A model generated the notes under the pieces. The model was not told where the DNA came from, ran no database searches, and was given only the letters and a program-made list of their open reading frames with translations. Positions 1-7,554 of a stretch of 64,000 nt of DNA are shown in pieces; position 1 is the first letter of the stretch, and each line of letters begins with the position of its first letter. Source of the DNA: JAABRU01 sp050180235. GTDB lineage: Bacteria; Desulfobacterota; Desulfobacteria; Desulfobacterales; Desulfococcaceae. The position numbers and the translations under genes are program-made. The DNA lies in the NCBI GenBank assembly GCA_050180235.1, contig JBFXEJ010000005.1, forward strand, positions 61,288-125,287, read 5' to 3'.

Positions 1-1
1 A

Positions 2-322
2 AATATTTCAGCATCTGCGGATGAGCCACCCAAAGCCAGTCCTGCTGAAACCCCGAAACCTGAAACAAAGCCCGCAGATGCCAAAACAGATAAACCTGCC
101 GCTGTCCAAAGCAATGCACCCAATCCCGTATTCGGAGGAATAGACAGACAGTCCGGGGAAAACAAACCGGCTGCCGCAGAGAATAACAATGCTGATCCGG
201 TTTTCGGAGGAGGCGGGGGAAAAATATCAGGAGGCGGGAACACACAGGGAAATAATAATAAAGGAAATGCAGGGGAGAACATGACCAATCCTTTTCTTCA
301 ACTGCTGCAAAGGAAGAACTAA
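2..322 (+). CDS. C-terminal fragment of a hypothetical protein preceding a secretin
   Basis: An open frame enters from the left edge and ends at TAA 320-322, leaving 106 residues. What is visible is low-complexity: a Pro/Ala/Lys/Glu-rich stretch, then Gly/Asn-rich sequence in which NPVFGG and DPVFGG recur, then the tail NPFLQLLQRKN. The secretin gene starts 7 bases downstream, so the two are surely co-transcribed. By position it could be a secretion or pilus assembly component such as a PilP- or GspC-like partner, but no domain can be recognised in this tail and no function is assigned. Confidence 0.6.
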   Translation, partial: NISASADEPPKASPAETPKPETKPADAKTDKPAAVQSNAPNPVFGGIDRQSGENKPAAAENNNADPVFGGGGGKISGGGNTQGNNNKGNAGENMTNPFLQLLQRKN

Positions 323-328
323 ATTCAG

Positions 329-2596
329 ATGAAATCTTTTCAGTTTATTACTGTTTATATTTTTTCCATGCTGCTGATATGCGGATGTGCCGAACCACCG
401 TCCCGCATCAGAGATATTGCTGAAACTCCGGAAAGTTATGGCAGAATGAGTCTTGACAGCAGCCCGGAGGATGGCTATGTGGATTTCCGGCATGAAAGCG
501 GAAAATCTGAAGCTGTTTCTGTTTTTCCGGCTGACAGAGCAGCGGATGATATTGCAAAAGCGGAAAAAAAGACTGCGCCTGTACAGCATGATGTGAAAAA
601 AATTTCCCCAAAACCGGCTCCGCTTCAAAGGGAAAAAGATGTGTATATCCCATCATCCCGTTCCAGCGGAGGAAAATCTGCTCCCTCTTCGGACGGGGAT
701 GTGGTGTTCAATTTTGACAATGCGGATCTCTATGAAGTTATCCGTACTATGGCAGAAGTGCTGCACATCAATTATATGGTGGATCCGGGAATCACCGGCA
801 CAGTCACTGTGCAGACAGCCGGAAAACTCAAAGAGGAAGAGCTGTTTACAGTTTTTTATCAGGTGCTGGAGGCCAATGGCCTGACTGCTGTGGAAGAAGG
901 CAGCCTGTACAAAATTGTTCCAATGAAAGAGGCTTCCCGTATGCCTCTTTATTCCCGGATTGGCAGACAGGGCAGGGATATTCCGCAGGAAGAACGGATT
1001 GTCATTCAGATTATTCCGCTGCACCATATATCCGCGCAGGAAATGAGCAAGCTGATTGTTCCCTTTGTATCAGCGCAGGGAACCATTATCACACATGATG
1101 ATTCCAAAAGCATTGTGGTGGTAGACCGCAATGACAATGTGCAGAAAGTGCTGAAACTTGTCACTTCCTTTGACATTGATATGTTTCAGACCCTGATGCA
1201 CCGCTTTTATCCTCTGGCGTATATGGACGCGGAAGAGGCTGCCAAACTTCTGACAGAGATATTTGCGGTATACGGAAAAGGGGAGGATAAAAATTTCCGG
1301 GTTATAGCCATTTCGCGTCTGAACAAAATTCTTGCAGTCAGTTCAGATACCGGTGTTTTTGACACTCTGGAAACCTTTCTCCGTCAGATTGATCTGCCCA
1401 GTGACAGTGCGGAACCCCGCATATATGTCTATTCTGTGAAAAACGGGGAGGCAGAGGAACTCAGTGATCTGCTCAATACGGTATTTACAGGAAATGCCGC
1501 ATCTGAAAAAAAGAGCAGTTCCACCAAATCCGAAGAAAAGGACAAAACCCTGCCCAATCTGTTTGCTCCGTCCAAGTCTGCAAAGGACAAGAAGGAATCC
1601 AAAACAGAGGAATCCAAAAGTGATACTCGGACAGAACAGAAAACAGATCAGAAAAATGCTTCCGGAACCCTGCGGGGAGATGTCCGGATTATTGCGGACA
1701 AAACCCGCAATGCCCTGCTCATTGAGGCGGTTCCCTCAGATTATCATCTGATAGAAGGAATTTTGCGGCGCATTGACGTGCTGCCCCGGCAGGTGCTGAT
1801 TGAGGTGGTTATTGCGGAAATTACCCTGAATAATAATAATGAGCTGGGAATGGAGTGGTCATATGACAAATCCCTGGGGGAAGGAAAGGGACTGTCTCTG
1901 CTGACCGGAACTGTGGGAAGCTCCGGACTGAAGTTCAAAGTGGGGGATGATCGCTGGTGGGCCGAGTTTTCCGCGATGGCATCCAAAAATGATCTCAATG
2001 TCCTTTCCGCTCCTGTGCTGCTGGCCTCAGACAACAAAGAGGCGTCCATCAACGTAACGGATCAGATACCGGTTGCCAGTGCGGAATATCTCTATGATTC
2101 CGGCACCACAGGCGTGACCCAGACCAGTATTCAGTACCGGGATACCGGCATCATTCTTACCGTTACGCCCCATATCAATGAACGCGGACTGGTAAGCATG
2201 GACATTGACCAGGAGGTAAGCGAGGTAGGGGACGACAAGACTGTGGCGGACAAGAAATATCCCACATTCCGGGAAAGGAAAGCCACAACAACCCTGACCG
2301 TGAAACACGGACAGACCATTGTCATCGGCGGACTGATGCGGGAGCAGTCCAAAAAGGAAATCAACGGGGTTCCTTTTCTCAGTCAGATACCGGTCATCGG
2401 TTTTCTTTTTGGAAAAGACGAAACCGAATCTGTCAAAACCGAACTGATTCTGCTGATAACTCCGCGGGTGATTGTCAATTCCGATGACGTGGATGTGATT
2501 ACTGAGGAATTCAGTCAGAAAGTATCGGATATGCGGGAAAGAATTGTCAACACAAAAAAGCCCTTCCAAATTGCACCCGCAGAATCCGGGAACTGA
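329..2596 (+). CDS. GspD/PilQ-family secretin with lipoprotein signal
   Basis: Outer-membrane secretin, 755 residues. The N-terminus is a lipoprotein signal with a cysteine after LLICG (about residue 20), followed by a charged linker. An N0-type domain begins near FNFDNADLYEVIRTMAEVL (about 125-200). N1/N2-type repeats follow (about 225-370), then a Lys/Ser/Glu-rich spacer (about 385-445) inside an N3-type repeat. The beta-barrel secretin domain runs to the end with VPFLSQIPVIGFLF and TELILLITPRVI, the typical family closing motifs. The ATG has AGGAAG 11 bases upstream. It is the last gene of an operon entering from the left. It differs from the second secretin at 51.8 kb in length, in having a lipid anchor and in its neighbours, so it probably serves a different machine (type IV pilus or second type II system). 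Confidence 0.9.
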   Translation: MKSFQFITVYIFSMLLICGCAEPPSRIRDIAETPESYGRMSLDSSPEDGYVDFRHESGKSEAVSVFPADRAADDIAKAEKKTAPVQHDVKKISPKPAPLQREKDVYIPSSRSSGGKSAPSSDGDVVFNFDNADLYEVIRTMAEVLHINYMVDPGITGTVTVQTAGKLKEEELFTVFYQVLEANGLTAVEEGSLYKIVPMKEASRMPLYSRIGRQGRDIPQEERIVIQIIPLHHISAQEMSKLIVPFVSAQGTIITHDDSKSIVVVDRNDNVQKVLKLVTSFDIDMFQTLMHRFYPLAYMDAEEAAKLLTEIFAVYGKGEDKNFRVIAISRLNKILAVSSDTGVFDTLETFLRQIDLPSDSAEPRIYVYSVKNGEAEELSDLLNTVFTGNAASEKKSSSTKSEEKDKTLPNLFAPSKSAKDKKESKTEESKSDTRTEQKTDQKNASGTLRGDVRIIADKTRNALLIEAVPSDYHLIEGILRRIDVLPRQVLIEVVIAEITLNNNNELGMEWSYDKSLGEGKGLSLLTGTVGSSGLKFKVGDDRWWAEFSAMASKNDLNVLSAPVLLASDNKEASINVTDQIPVASAEYLYDSGTTGVTQTSIQYRDTGIILTVTPHINERGLVSMDIDQEVSEVGDDKTVADKKYPTFRERKATTTLTVKHGQTIVIGGLMREQSKKEINGVPFLSQIPVIGFLFGKDETESVKTELILLITPRVIVNSDDVDVITEEFSQKVSDMRERIVNTKKPFQIAPAESGN

Positions 2597-2623
2597 TTAT
2601 GTTGAATATCAGTGCAGCTTCTT

Positions 2624-2995
2624 ATGATGAAAATATCTGAAAAAGATATGGCAGCATACCGGGCAGGTGCTGAACGCCGATGGCAGGAAGAGCAGCAGCA
2701 GTTGTCCATGCGATATGAACGGGCATGGATCTTTGCCCGTAAGGCTTCGGATATGCTGAAAAAGCAATTTGGGGCCAGACAGGTTGCAGTTTTCGGTTCT
2801 TTGGTTCACAAAGATTTGTTTCATCAGAATTCAGATGTGGATCTGGCAGTATGGGGAATTAAGGAAAAGGAATATTTCCGGGCTGTTTCATGCCTGATGG
2901 ATTTGGATTCGGAAATCAGTGCCGATTTGGTGATGGCAGAGGATGCCAAACCGGCTTTGGGCAACCGTATTCAGACAGAGGGAATCAAGATATGA
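2624..2995 (+). CDS. MNT-type minimal nucleotidyltransferase (orphan)
   Basis: Small nucleotidyltransferase of the MNT/KNTase type, about 123 residues. The catalytic signature is clear: VAVFGSLVHKDLF followed by NSDVDLAVW, i.e. the GS-x10-D-x-D pattern, with a further acidic site at ISADLVM. In the family such proteins pair with a HEPN protein (HepT) and AMPylate it as antitoxins. Here the next frame, opening at ATG 2992 with an ATGA-type overlap, ends after 12 codons, so no HepT partner survives. Start is ambiguous: GTG 2612, ATG 2624 or ATG 2627, none with a good ribosome-binding site. Function as an antitoxin is inferred from family only. Confidence 0.75.
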   Translation: MMKISEKDMAAYRAGAERRWQEEQQQLSMRYERAWIFARKASDMLKKQFGARQVAVFGSLVHKDLFHQNSDVDLAVWGIKEKEYFRAVSCLMDLDSEISADLVMAEDAKPALGNRIQTEGIKI

Positions 2996-3103
2996 AAACA
3001 GACGCGGAGACACGGGGGAATGCAAGTTGACAGGAATTTCCATACAAAGATGGCATTTTTGCACCAGATAGTGATGAATACCATGAAGAATAGATGATTT
3101 TTT

Positions 3104-4039
3104 ATGAAAAAACAGGAATATATGCGTTACTGTCTGTTTCTCCTGCTGATTCTTCCGGTATTCATTCATCCCCAGACCGGCAGATCGGAAGAACCCAAAA
3201 GCATTGGGGTGATTGTTTCTCTCAACATCAAACCCTATGCCGAGGCTGTGGAGGGAATTCAGTCGGCTCTGCATGAAAACAGCCTGCGTTCCACTGTATT
3301 TTTTCTGGAAAATTATCCTGAGAAACAAAGGGAACTTCTCAAAGACAGGATTCTCCGCGATCATTTTCAGTCCCTTGTTGCTGTAGGCCCTGAGGCTTCC
3401 CGTTTTATCTGGTCTGAATTCCGGGATCATAATATCCGGCTGCTGTACACTATGGTATTGCATCCGGAGCAGATTCCGGAAGCTCCAAAAGATCCCTGCG
3501 GTGTTTCCATGAGCATTCCCGCAGATATGCAACTTTCTGAAATTGCAAAAATTCTGCCGAAAATCCGCCGTGTCGGACTTCTCTTTGATCCCCAGTACAA
3601 TCATGATTTTTTTCAACTCGCATCCCGGTATGAAAACAGCACTTCCCTTTCCCTGCTTCCCCTGGAGGTGTTTTCCCGCAAAGAAATTCCCCAGGTGCTT
3701 GAAAAAAACTGGGAAAAAGTGGACTGTCTGTGGATGATTCCGGATCGCACCATTATTTCCGAAAGTATCATAGCCTATATCATCAAAGAGGCCCTGCTGA
3801 GAAAAATCCCGGTAATCGGTTACAACCGCTTTTTCTGGGAATCCGGAGCAGTGATGAGTTTTATTTTTGATTACAAAGAACTGGGAAGACAGACCGGGAA
3901 TCTGGCAGCAGAAATTTTGCGTGGAAAATACTGTCCGGAAACTTCCCCAGCTTTTCAGATATGGCTCAATGAGGGGGTTCTCAGGAAACTGGGAACAGTC
4001 TATGATGACAGCGATAAAAAAACAGTGAAACCAAGATGA
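3104..4039 (+). CDS. ABC-type periplasmic substrate-binding protein (ABC_sub_bind family)
   Basis: Exported solute-binding protein of 311 residues. The N-terminus has a signal peptide (YCLFLLLILPVFIHPQ). The body has the two-lobe periplasmic-binding fold of the tryptophan/tyrosine ABC_sub_bind type, with landmarks SIGVIVSLNIKPYAEAVEGI, SLVAVGPEASRF, RRVGLLFDP and IPVIGYNRFFWESGAVMSF. No permease or ATPase gene is near. Instead its stop codon overlaps the start of a sensor kinase by 4 bases (ATGA), so the likely role is delivering a ligand signal to that kinase rather than transport. The ligand is unknown. ATG 3104 is the only sensible start for the signal peptide; the Shine-Dalgarno is weak. 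Confidence 0.8.
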   Translation: MKKQEYMRYCLFLLLILPVFIHPQTGRSEEPKSIGVIVSLNIKPYAEAVEGIQSALHENSLRSTVFFLENYPEKQRELLKDRILRDHFQSLVAVGPEASRFIWSEFRDHNIRLLYTMVLHPEQIPEAPKDPCGVSMSIPADMQLSEIAKILPKIRRVGLLFDPQYNHDFFQLASRYENSTSLSLLPLEVFSRKEIPQVLEKNWEKVDCLWMIPDRTIISESIIAYIIKEALLRKIPVIGYNRFFWESGAVMSFIFDYKELGRQTGNLAAEILRGKYCPETSPAFQIWLNEGVLRKLGTVYDDSDKKTVKPR

Positions 4040-5445
4040 TAAAACGTGCAGGCATACATTTCCGGCTGCTGCTGACCGGTATCATTCTGATCAGTGCAAG
4101 CACTTTTACACTGGGATATATGACCAGAAATATCACCCATGAGTTTGTCCAGTCCCGGTTTGAAAACGGGATTCAGTTTCTTGCCAAATATCTGGCTTTG
4201 AACTCAGAACTGGGGATACTGATTGATCAGCGTGACATGCTCAAACGTCAGGCAGAAAACCTTCTTTCGGAAAAAGATGTGGTTAAAGTGACCATTTTCA
4301 ATGAATCCGATGAAATACTTGCTGATGTCTCCCGTGAGAATCATGGGCCGCTTTCCGTGGTGGAAGTGCCGGTGACAGTGAAAAAATCCAAAGAATTTCC
4401 CTGGAATATGGGCAGCACTGATGAGGAAAGAATCATTGGCCGGGTACGCATTGATTATACCACCGAAGGCATAGGCAAACTGCTGTCTGTGATGAAAGTT
4501 CGTTTTCTCTGGATTACGCTGGGACTTTCCGGACTCAGTGTTCTGATATTTTATTTTATTTCCCGTTCCCTGTCCCGGCCTGTAACACGGCTGGCCGCAG
4601 CAGCGCGTGAGGTTGCGGCCGGCAATCCGGATCTGCGGGTGGAACCGGGAAATCTGCCGGAAACACGGGAACTTGCCCTTTCCTTTAATGCCATGCTGGA
4701 TTCTTTGCAGCAAAGTCAGGCTGCTCTGAAACGTGCCAATGAAGAGATGATCAGACAGAAAACCCTGGCCCGCATGGGTGAATTTTCCCTGATGATAGCC
4801 CATGAATTCAAAAATCCTTTGGGGATCATCAAAAGTTCTCTGGATATTCTGAAACCGGATATTGAAAACAGCTCGGAAAACACCATGATCCTCTATATTG
4901 AGGATGAAATCATGCGTCTGAACCATCTGATTGAGGAATTTCTGCTTTTTGCCCGACCTGCTCTGCCCACTTTCCGGGAGACGGATTTGAACGGCATGCT
5001 GCTGGAATGTATTGACCGTTTTGAAATTCAGTTGAACGAAGTTTCTCTTGAAATCATTTCAGATATTCCGGAAAATCCCTGTATTGCCAATGCAGATCCG
5101 GATCTGCTCATTCGGGCTGCGGGCAATGTGCTGAAAAATGCTATTGAGGCCAATGATCACAAAGGTGTGGTTGAAGTAAAGGCTTTCTGCAATGAAAACA
5201 AATGGTATATGGAAATACGGGATCAGGGGCCGGGAATCCCGGCAGAAAACATGCAGAAAATTTTTGAACCCTTTTTTACCACCCGTGTCACAGGAACCGG
5301 ACTTGGACTGGCATTTGCAGCGCAGGTGACTGCGGCTCATCAGGGAAAGATTATGGCGGAAAACAGGAAAGAGGGGGGAGCAGTGTTTTGTATGGAAATT
5401 CCATTGGGAGGGGATAGGGATTGGGGGATAGGGATTGGGGGATGA
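4036..5445 (+). CDS. Membrane sensor histidine kinase (HAMP-HisKA-HATPase)
   Basis: Sensor kinase of 469 residues. A first membrane segment (about 9-28) and a second (about 155-176) enclose a periplasmic sensor of about 125 residues. HAMP follows (about 177-230), then HisKA with phospho-acceptor His256 in MIAHEFKNPLG, and HATPase with N box NVLKNAIEAN, DQGPGIP and GTGLGLAFA. It overlaps the binding-protein gene by ATGA and the next gene by ATGA (5442-5445). The last residues DRDWGIGIGG are encoded by G-rich repeats (about 5408-5441) that belong to the flank of the downstream four-helix-bundle gene, so the C-terminus may have been rewritten when that gene arrived. The likely partner is the NtrC-like regulator at 5801. 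Confidence 0.93.
   Translation: MIKRAGIHFRLLLTGIILISASTFTLGYMTRNITHEFVQSRFENGIQFLAKYLALNSELGILIDQRDMLKRQAENLLSEKDVVKVTIFNESDEILADVSRENHGPLSVVEVPVTVKKSKEFPWNMGSTDEERIIGRVRIDYTTEGIGKLLSVMKVRFLWITLGLSGLSVLIFYFISRSLSRPVTRLAAAAREVAAGNPDLRVEPGNLPETRELALSFNAMLDSLQQSQAALKRANEEMIRQKTLARMGEFSLMIAHEFKNPLGIIKSSLDILKPDIENSSENTMILYIEDEIMRLNHLIEEFLLFARPALPTFRETDLNGMLLECIDRFEIQLNEVSLEIISDIPENPCIANADPDLLIRAAGNVLKNAIEANDHKGVVEVKAFCNENKWYMEIRDQGPGIPAENMQKIFEPFFTTRVTGTGLGLAFAAQVTAAHQGKIMAENRKEGGAVFCMEIPLGGDRDWGIGIGG
5408..5441 (+). repeat. G-rich iterated repeat flanking the S23 gene (left)
   Basis: Two near-identical iterations of GGGGATAGGGATTGGG lie just before the start of the four-helix-bundle gene and are read as the C-terminus of the kinase. 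C-rich sequence of similar type (CCCGGAATCCCTATCC, then CCCCCAGCCCCC) lies about 5827-5860, just after the gene, in opposite orientation. A third run of this family is at 34695-34735 after hslU. Confidence 0.7.
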
Positions 5446-5804
5446 TAAGGAGTTATCGTGATCTGGATGTATGGAATAAAAGCATGTCACTTGTTGTTGA
5501 TTGTTACAGGCTGAGTGAAAATTTTCCAAGGAGTGAGTCATACGGTCTTACCAGTCAGCTCAGACGGGCGGCAGTATCCATTCCTGCAAATATTGCCGAA
5601 GGACATGCCCGAAAATATACGAAAGAATTTTTGCATCATCTGTCAATTGCCTGCGGTTCGCTGGCTGAACTGGAAACCCATTTGCAGATTTCACGGTATC
5701 TCGGATACTCGCAGCAAAATAACATTGAAGACCTGTTGCATAAAACAGAAGAAATAAACCGTATGCTTTATGCCTTACGTCGTTCATTGGAGAAAAAAAT
5801 ATGA
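5442..5804 (+). CDS. Four-helix-bundle protein of the S23 / intervening-sequence family
   Basis: 120-residue protein with the family hallmarks SYRDLDVWNKSM near the start, LTSQLRRAAVSIPANIAEG in the middle and ELETHLQISRYLGY near the end. The family (TIGR02436, first seen as ORFs in 23S rRNA intervening sequences) forms pentameric four-helix bundles; its cellular role is not established and nucleic-acid binding is suggested. Here it lies inside a two-component operon: ATG 5442 overlaps the kinase stop by ATGA, and its own stop overlaps the regulator start by ATGA (5801-5804). A TTG 21 bases further upstream is also in frame but less likely. The flanking inverted G/C-rich repeats suggest it arrived as a mobile unit. 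Confidence 0.9.
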   Translation: MIRSYRDLDVWNKSMSLVVDCYRLSENFPRSESYGLTSQLRRAAVSIPANIAEGHARKYTKEFLHHLSIACGSLAELETHLQISRYLGYSQQNNIEDLLHKTEEINRMLYALRRSLEKKI

Positions 5805-7195
5805 ATGAATACTCCAAATCCATATCCCGGAATCCCTATCCCACAGCCCCCAGCCCCCAAATCCTGATAGTGGATGATGAAAAAAAAATGCGGCATCTGC
5901 TTTCCATTATGCTGGAAAGAAAAGGTTATACCGTTGCACAGGCCGGGGACGGGCTTGAAGCATGGGAAATGATTTCGCAGAAATCTTTTGACATGGTCAT
6001 CAGCGATATAAAAATGCCCCGCATGGACGGCATCCAACTTCTGGCAAGGATAAAAGAGCAGCAGATGCCCTGTCCTGTGGTATTTATCACAGCGTTTGCA
6101 ACAGTGGATTCAGCAGTGGATGCCATGCGCAGCGGTGCGGCAGATTATATCACCAAGCCCTTTGATGAGGCCAGGATTCTGCTGACAGTGGAAAGAACCC
6201 TGAAACTTTCCCAGGTACTGTCGGAAAACAGGGAACTGAAGCAGCGTCTGAAACATGCGGAAAAAAATGATGAAATTGTATATGTGTCCCAGGCAATGAA
6301 ATCAGTAATGGAACTGGCGCAAAGGGTGGCGCAGACAGATTCAGCGGTTCTCATCAGCGGAGAATCAGGAACCGGGAAGGAACTGCTGGCAAAATACATT
6401 CACCGCATGAGTCTGCGGGGTGAAAAAAGATTTGTGCCGGTCAACTGTGCCGCGATTTCCGCAAATCTGGTGGAATCCGAACTGTTCGGACATGAAAAAG
6501 GCGCGTTTACCGGTGCGGACAGAAAAGCCGAGGGAAAGTTTGAATATGCTTCCGGAGGAACTCTTTTTCTGGATGAAATCGGGGATCTGCCTTTGGAAGC
6601 CCAGGCCAAAATGCTGCGTGCCCTGCAGGAGAAAAAAATCCAGAGAGTGGGCGGAAATGAGGAAATTCCGGTGGATGTGCGGTTTATCTGCGCCACAAAC
6701 CGGAAACTGGCACAGCGTGTGGAAGATGGGGAATTCCGTAATGATCTTTATTACCGTATCAATGTGTTTCCCATTTCCTCACCGCCGCTGAGGGAGCGGA
6801 TGGAGGATGTGATTCCTTTGTGCGAATATTTTTTCAAGCGGATGGGAGCATCCTCTCTGAAACTGGATGAGACAGCCATGCGGGTTTTGATGAAATATTC
6901 CTGGCCCGGAAATGTCCGGGAACTGGCAAATGCTGTGGAACGGGCTGTGATTTTGGCCGGAAACACAGGAAAAATCACAGGACAAACCCTGTCCTTTCTC
7001 GACACTGCCCCTGCTTCCGCATCCTGTCCTGTTCAGGGAAATTTCCGGCTGCCGCCAGAGGGAGTTATTCTTGAAGAACTGGAAAATGATCTGGTACAGC
7101 AGGCATTGGAGATGTCTGACAACAATCAGAGCGCGGCAGCAAAACTGCTGGGCCTGACCCGTGCCAAATTCCGGGTGCTGATGAAGCAGTGGTAA
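5801..7195 (+). CDS. NtrC-family sigma-54-dependent response regulator
   Basis: 464 residues. A receiver domain (about 20-135) has IVDDE, phospho-acceptor Asp69 in VISDIKMPRMDG, and KPF. The AAA+ domain has Walker A GESGTGKE (about 187-194), the sigma-54 contact loop GAFTGA (234-239), Walker B GGTLFLDEIGDLP and the arginine-finger region. A Fis-type helix-turn-helix closes the protein (NNQSAAAKLLGLTRAKFRVLM). It activates RNA polymerase holding sigma-54. The N-terminal 19 residues before the receiver (SISRNPYPTAPSPQ) are encoded by the C-rich repeat that flanks the inserted S23 gene. Target promoters were not identified; the TonB receptor downstream is a candidate by position only. Confidence 0.95.
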   Translation: MNEYSKSISRNPYPTAPSPQILIVDDEKKMRHLLSIMLERKGYTVAQAGDGLEAWEMISQKSFDMVISDIKMPRMDGIQLLARIKEQQMPCPVVFITAFATVDSAVDAMRSGAADYITKPFDEARILLTVERTLKLSQVLSENRELKQRLKHAEKNDEIVYVSQAMKSVMELAQRVAQTDSAVLISGESGTGKELLAKYIHRMSLRGEKRFVPVNCAAISANLVESELFGHEKGAFTGADRKAEGKFEYASGGTLFLDEIGDLPLEAQAKMLRALQEKKIQRVGGNEEIPVDVRFICATNRKLAQRVEDGEFRNDLYYRINVFPISSPPLRERMEDVIPLCEYFFKRMGASSLKLDETAMRVLMKYSWPGNVRELANAVERAVILAGNTGKITGQTLSFLDTAPASASCPVQGNFRLPPEGVILEELENDLVQQALEMSDNNQSAAAKLLGLTRAKFRVLMKQW

Positions 7196-7383
7196 AAAAA
7201 GCAGAACAGGCTTCCAGCTTGTTCCGCTGCTCATAAGGGATTTGAAAACTGCTGATATACCGGTTTCAGTGTTCTGCATCTGTTCCCTGACACCCGAAAC
7301 CTGACACCTGAAACGGCACTTCAGGAAATTTCTCTTCCCTAAACAGAAAAAGTAGATCAAGCTTCCAGCTTGTTTTACTGTCT
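7196..7383. repeat. Intergenic palindromic repeats (cttccagc family) and CTGACACC iterations
   Basis: Between the regulator and the receptor lie two copies of a short inverted repeat of the form ACAGGCTTCCAGCTTGTT (7204-7223 and about 7354-7376) and a run of degenerate CCTGACACCTGAAAC-type iterations (about 7285-7312). Relatives occur at 9.7, 13.3-13.5, 22.2-22.3 and 49.98 kb. No gene is seen. Confidence 0.6.
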
Positions 7384-7510
7384 TAACCGATTCGCCATTG
7401 GTTTTATACAATGAGGAATGCAAATCCGGAGGAGTGCAAAAATTAAGCAAAGCGGTTTTTTGCACACGCGGAACTGACGGTATTGTATTAAATCAATGGA
7501 GAATTGGTAT
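7384..7510. mobile_element. MITE family B, copy 1
   Basis: About 125-bp element with imperfect terminal inverted repeats: ACCGATTCGCCATTGGTTTT at the left, and the right end reading ATCAATGGAGAATTGGTAT. The core holds a hairpin with arms TGCAAAAA and TTTTTTGCA around TTAAGCAAAGCGG. Nearly identical elements lie at 21056-21180 and 32207-32414. No coding capacity. It ends 45 bases before the start of the TonB receptor and so forms part of its 5' region. Confidence 0.75.
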
Positions 7511-7554
7511 TACAAACTGGAAGTTTGTTCTGCATTGAAAAAAATAAGGATAAT

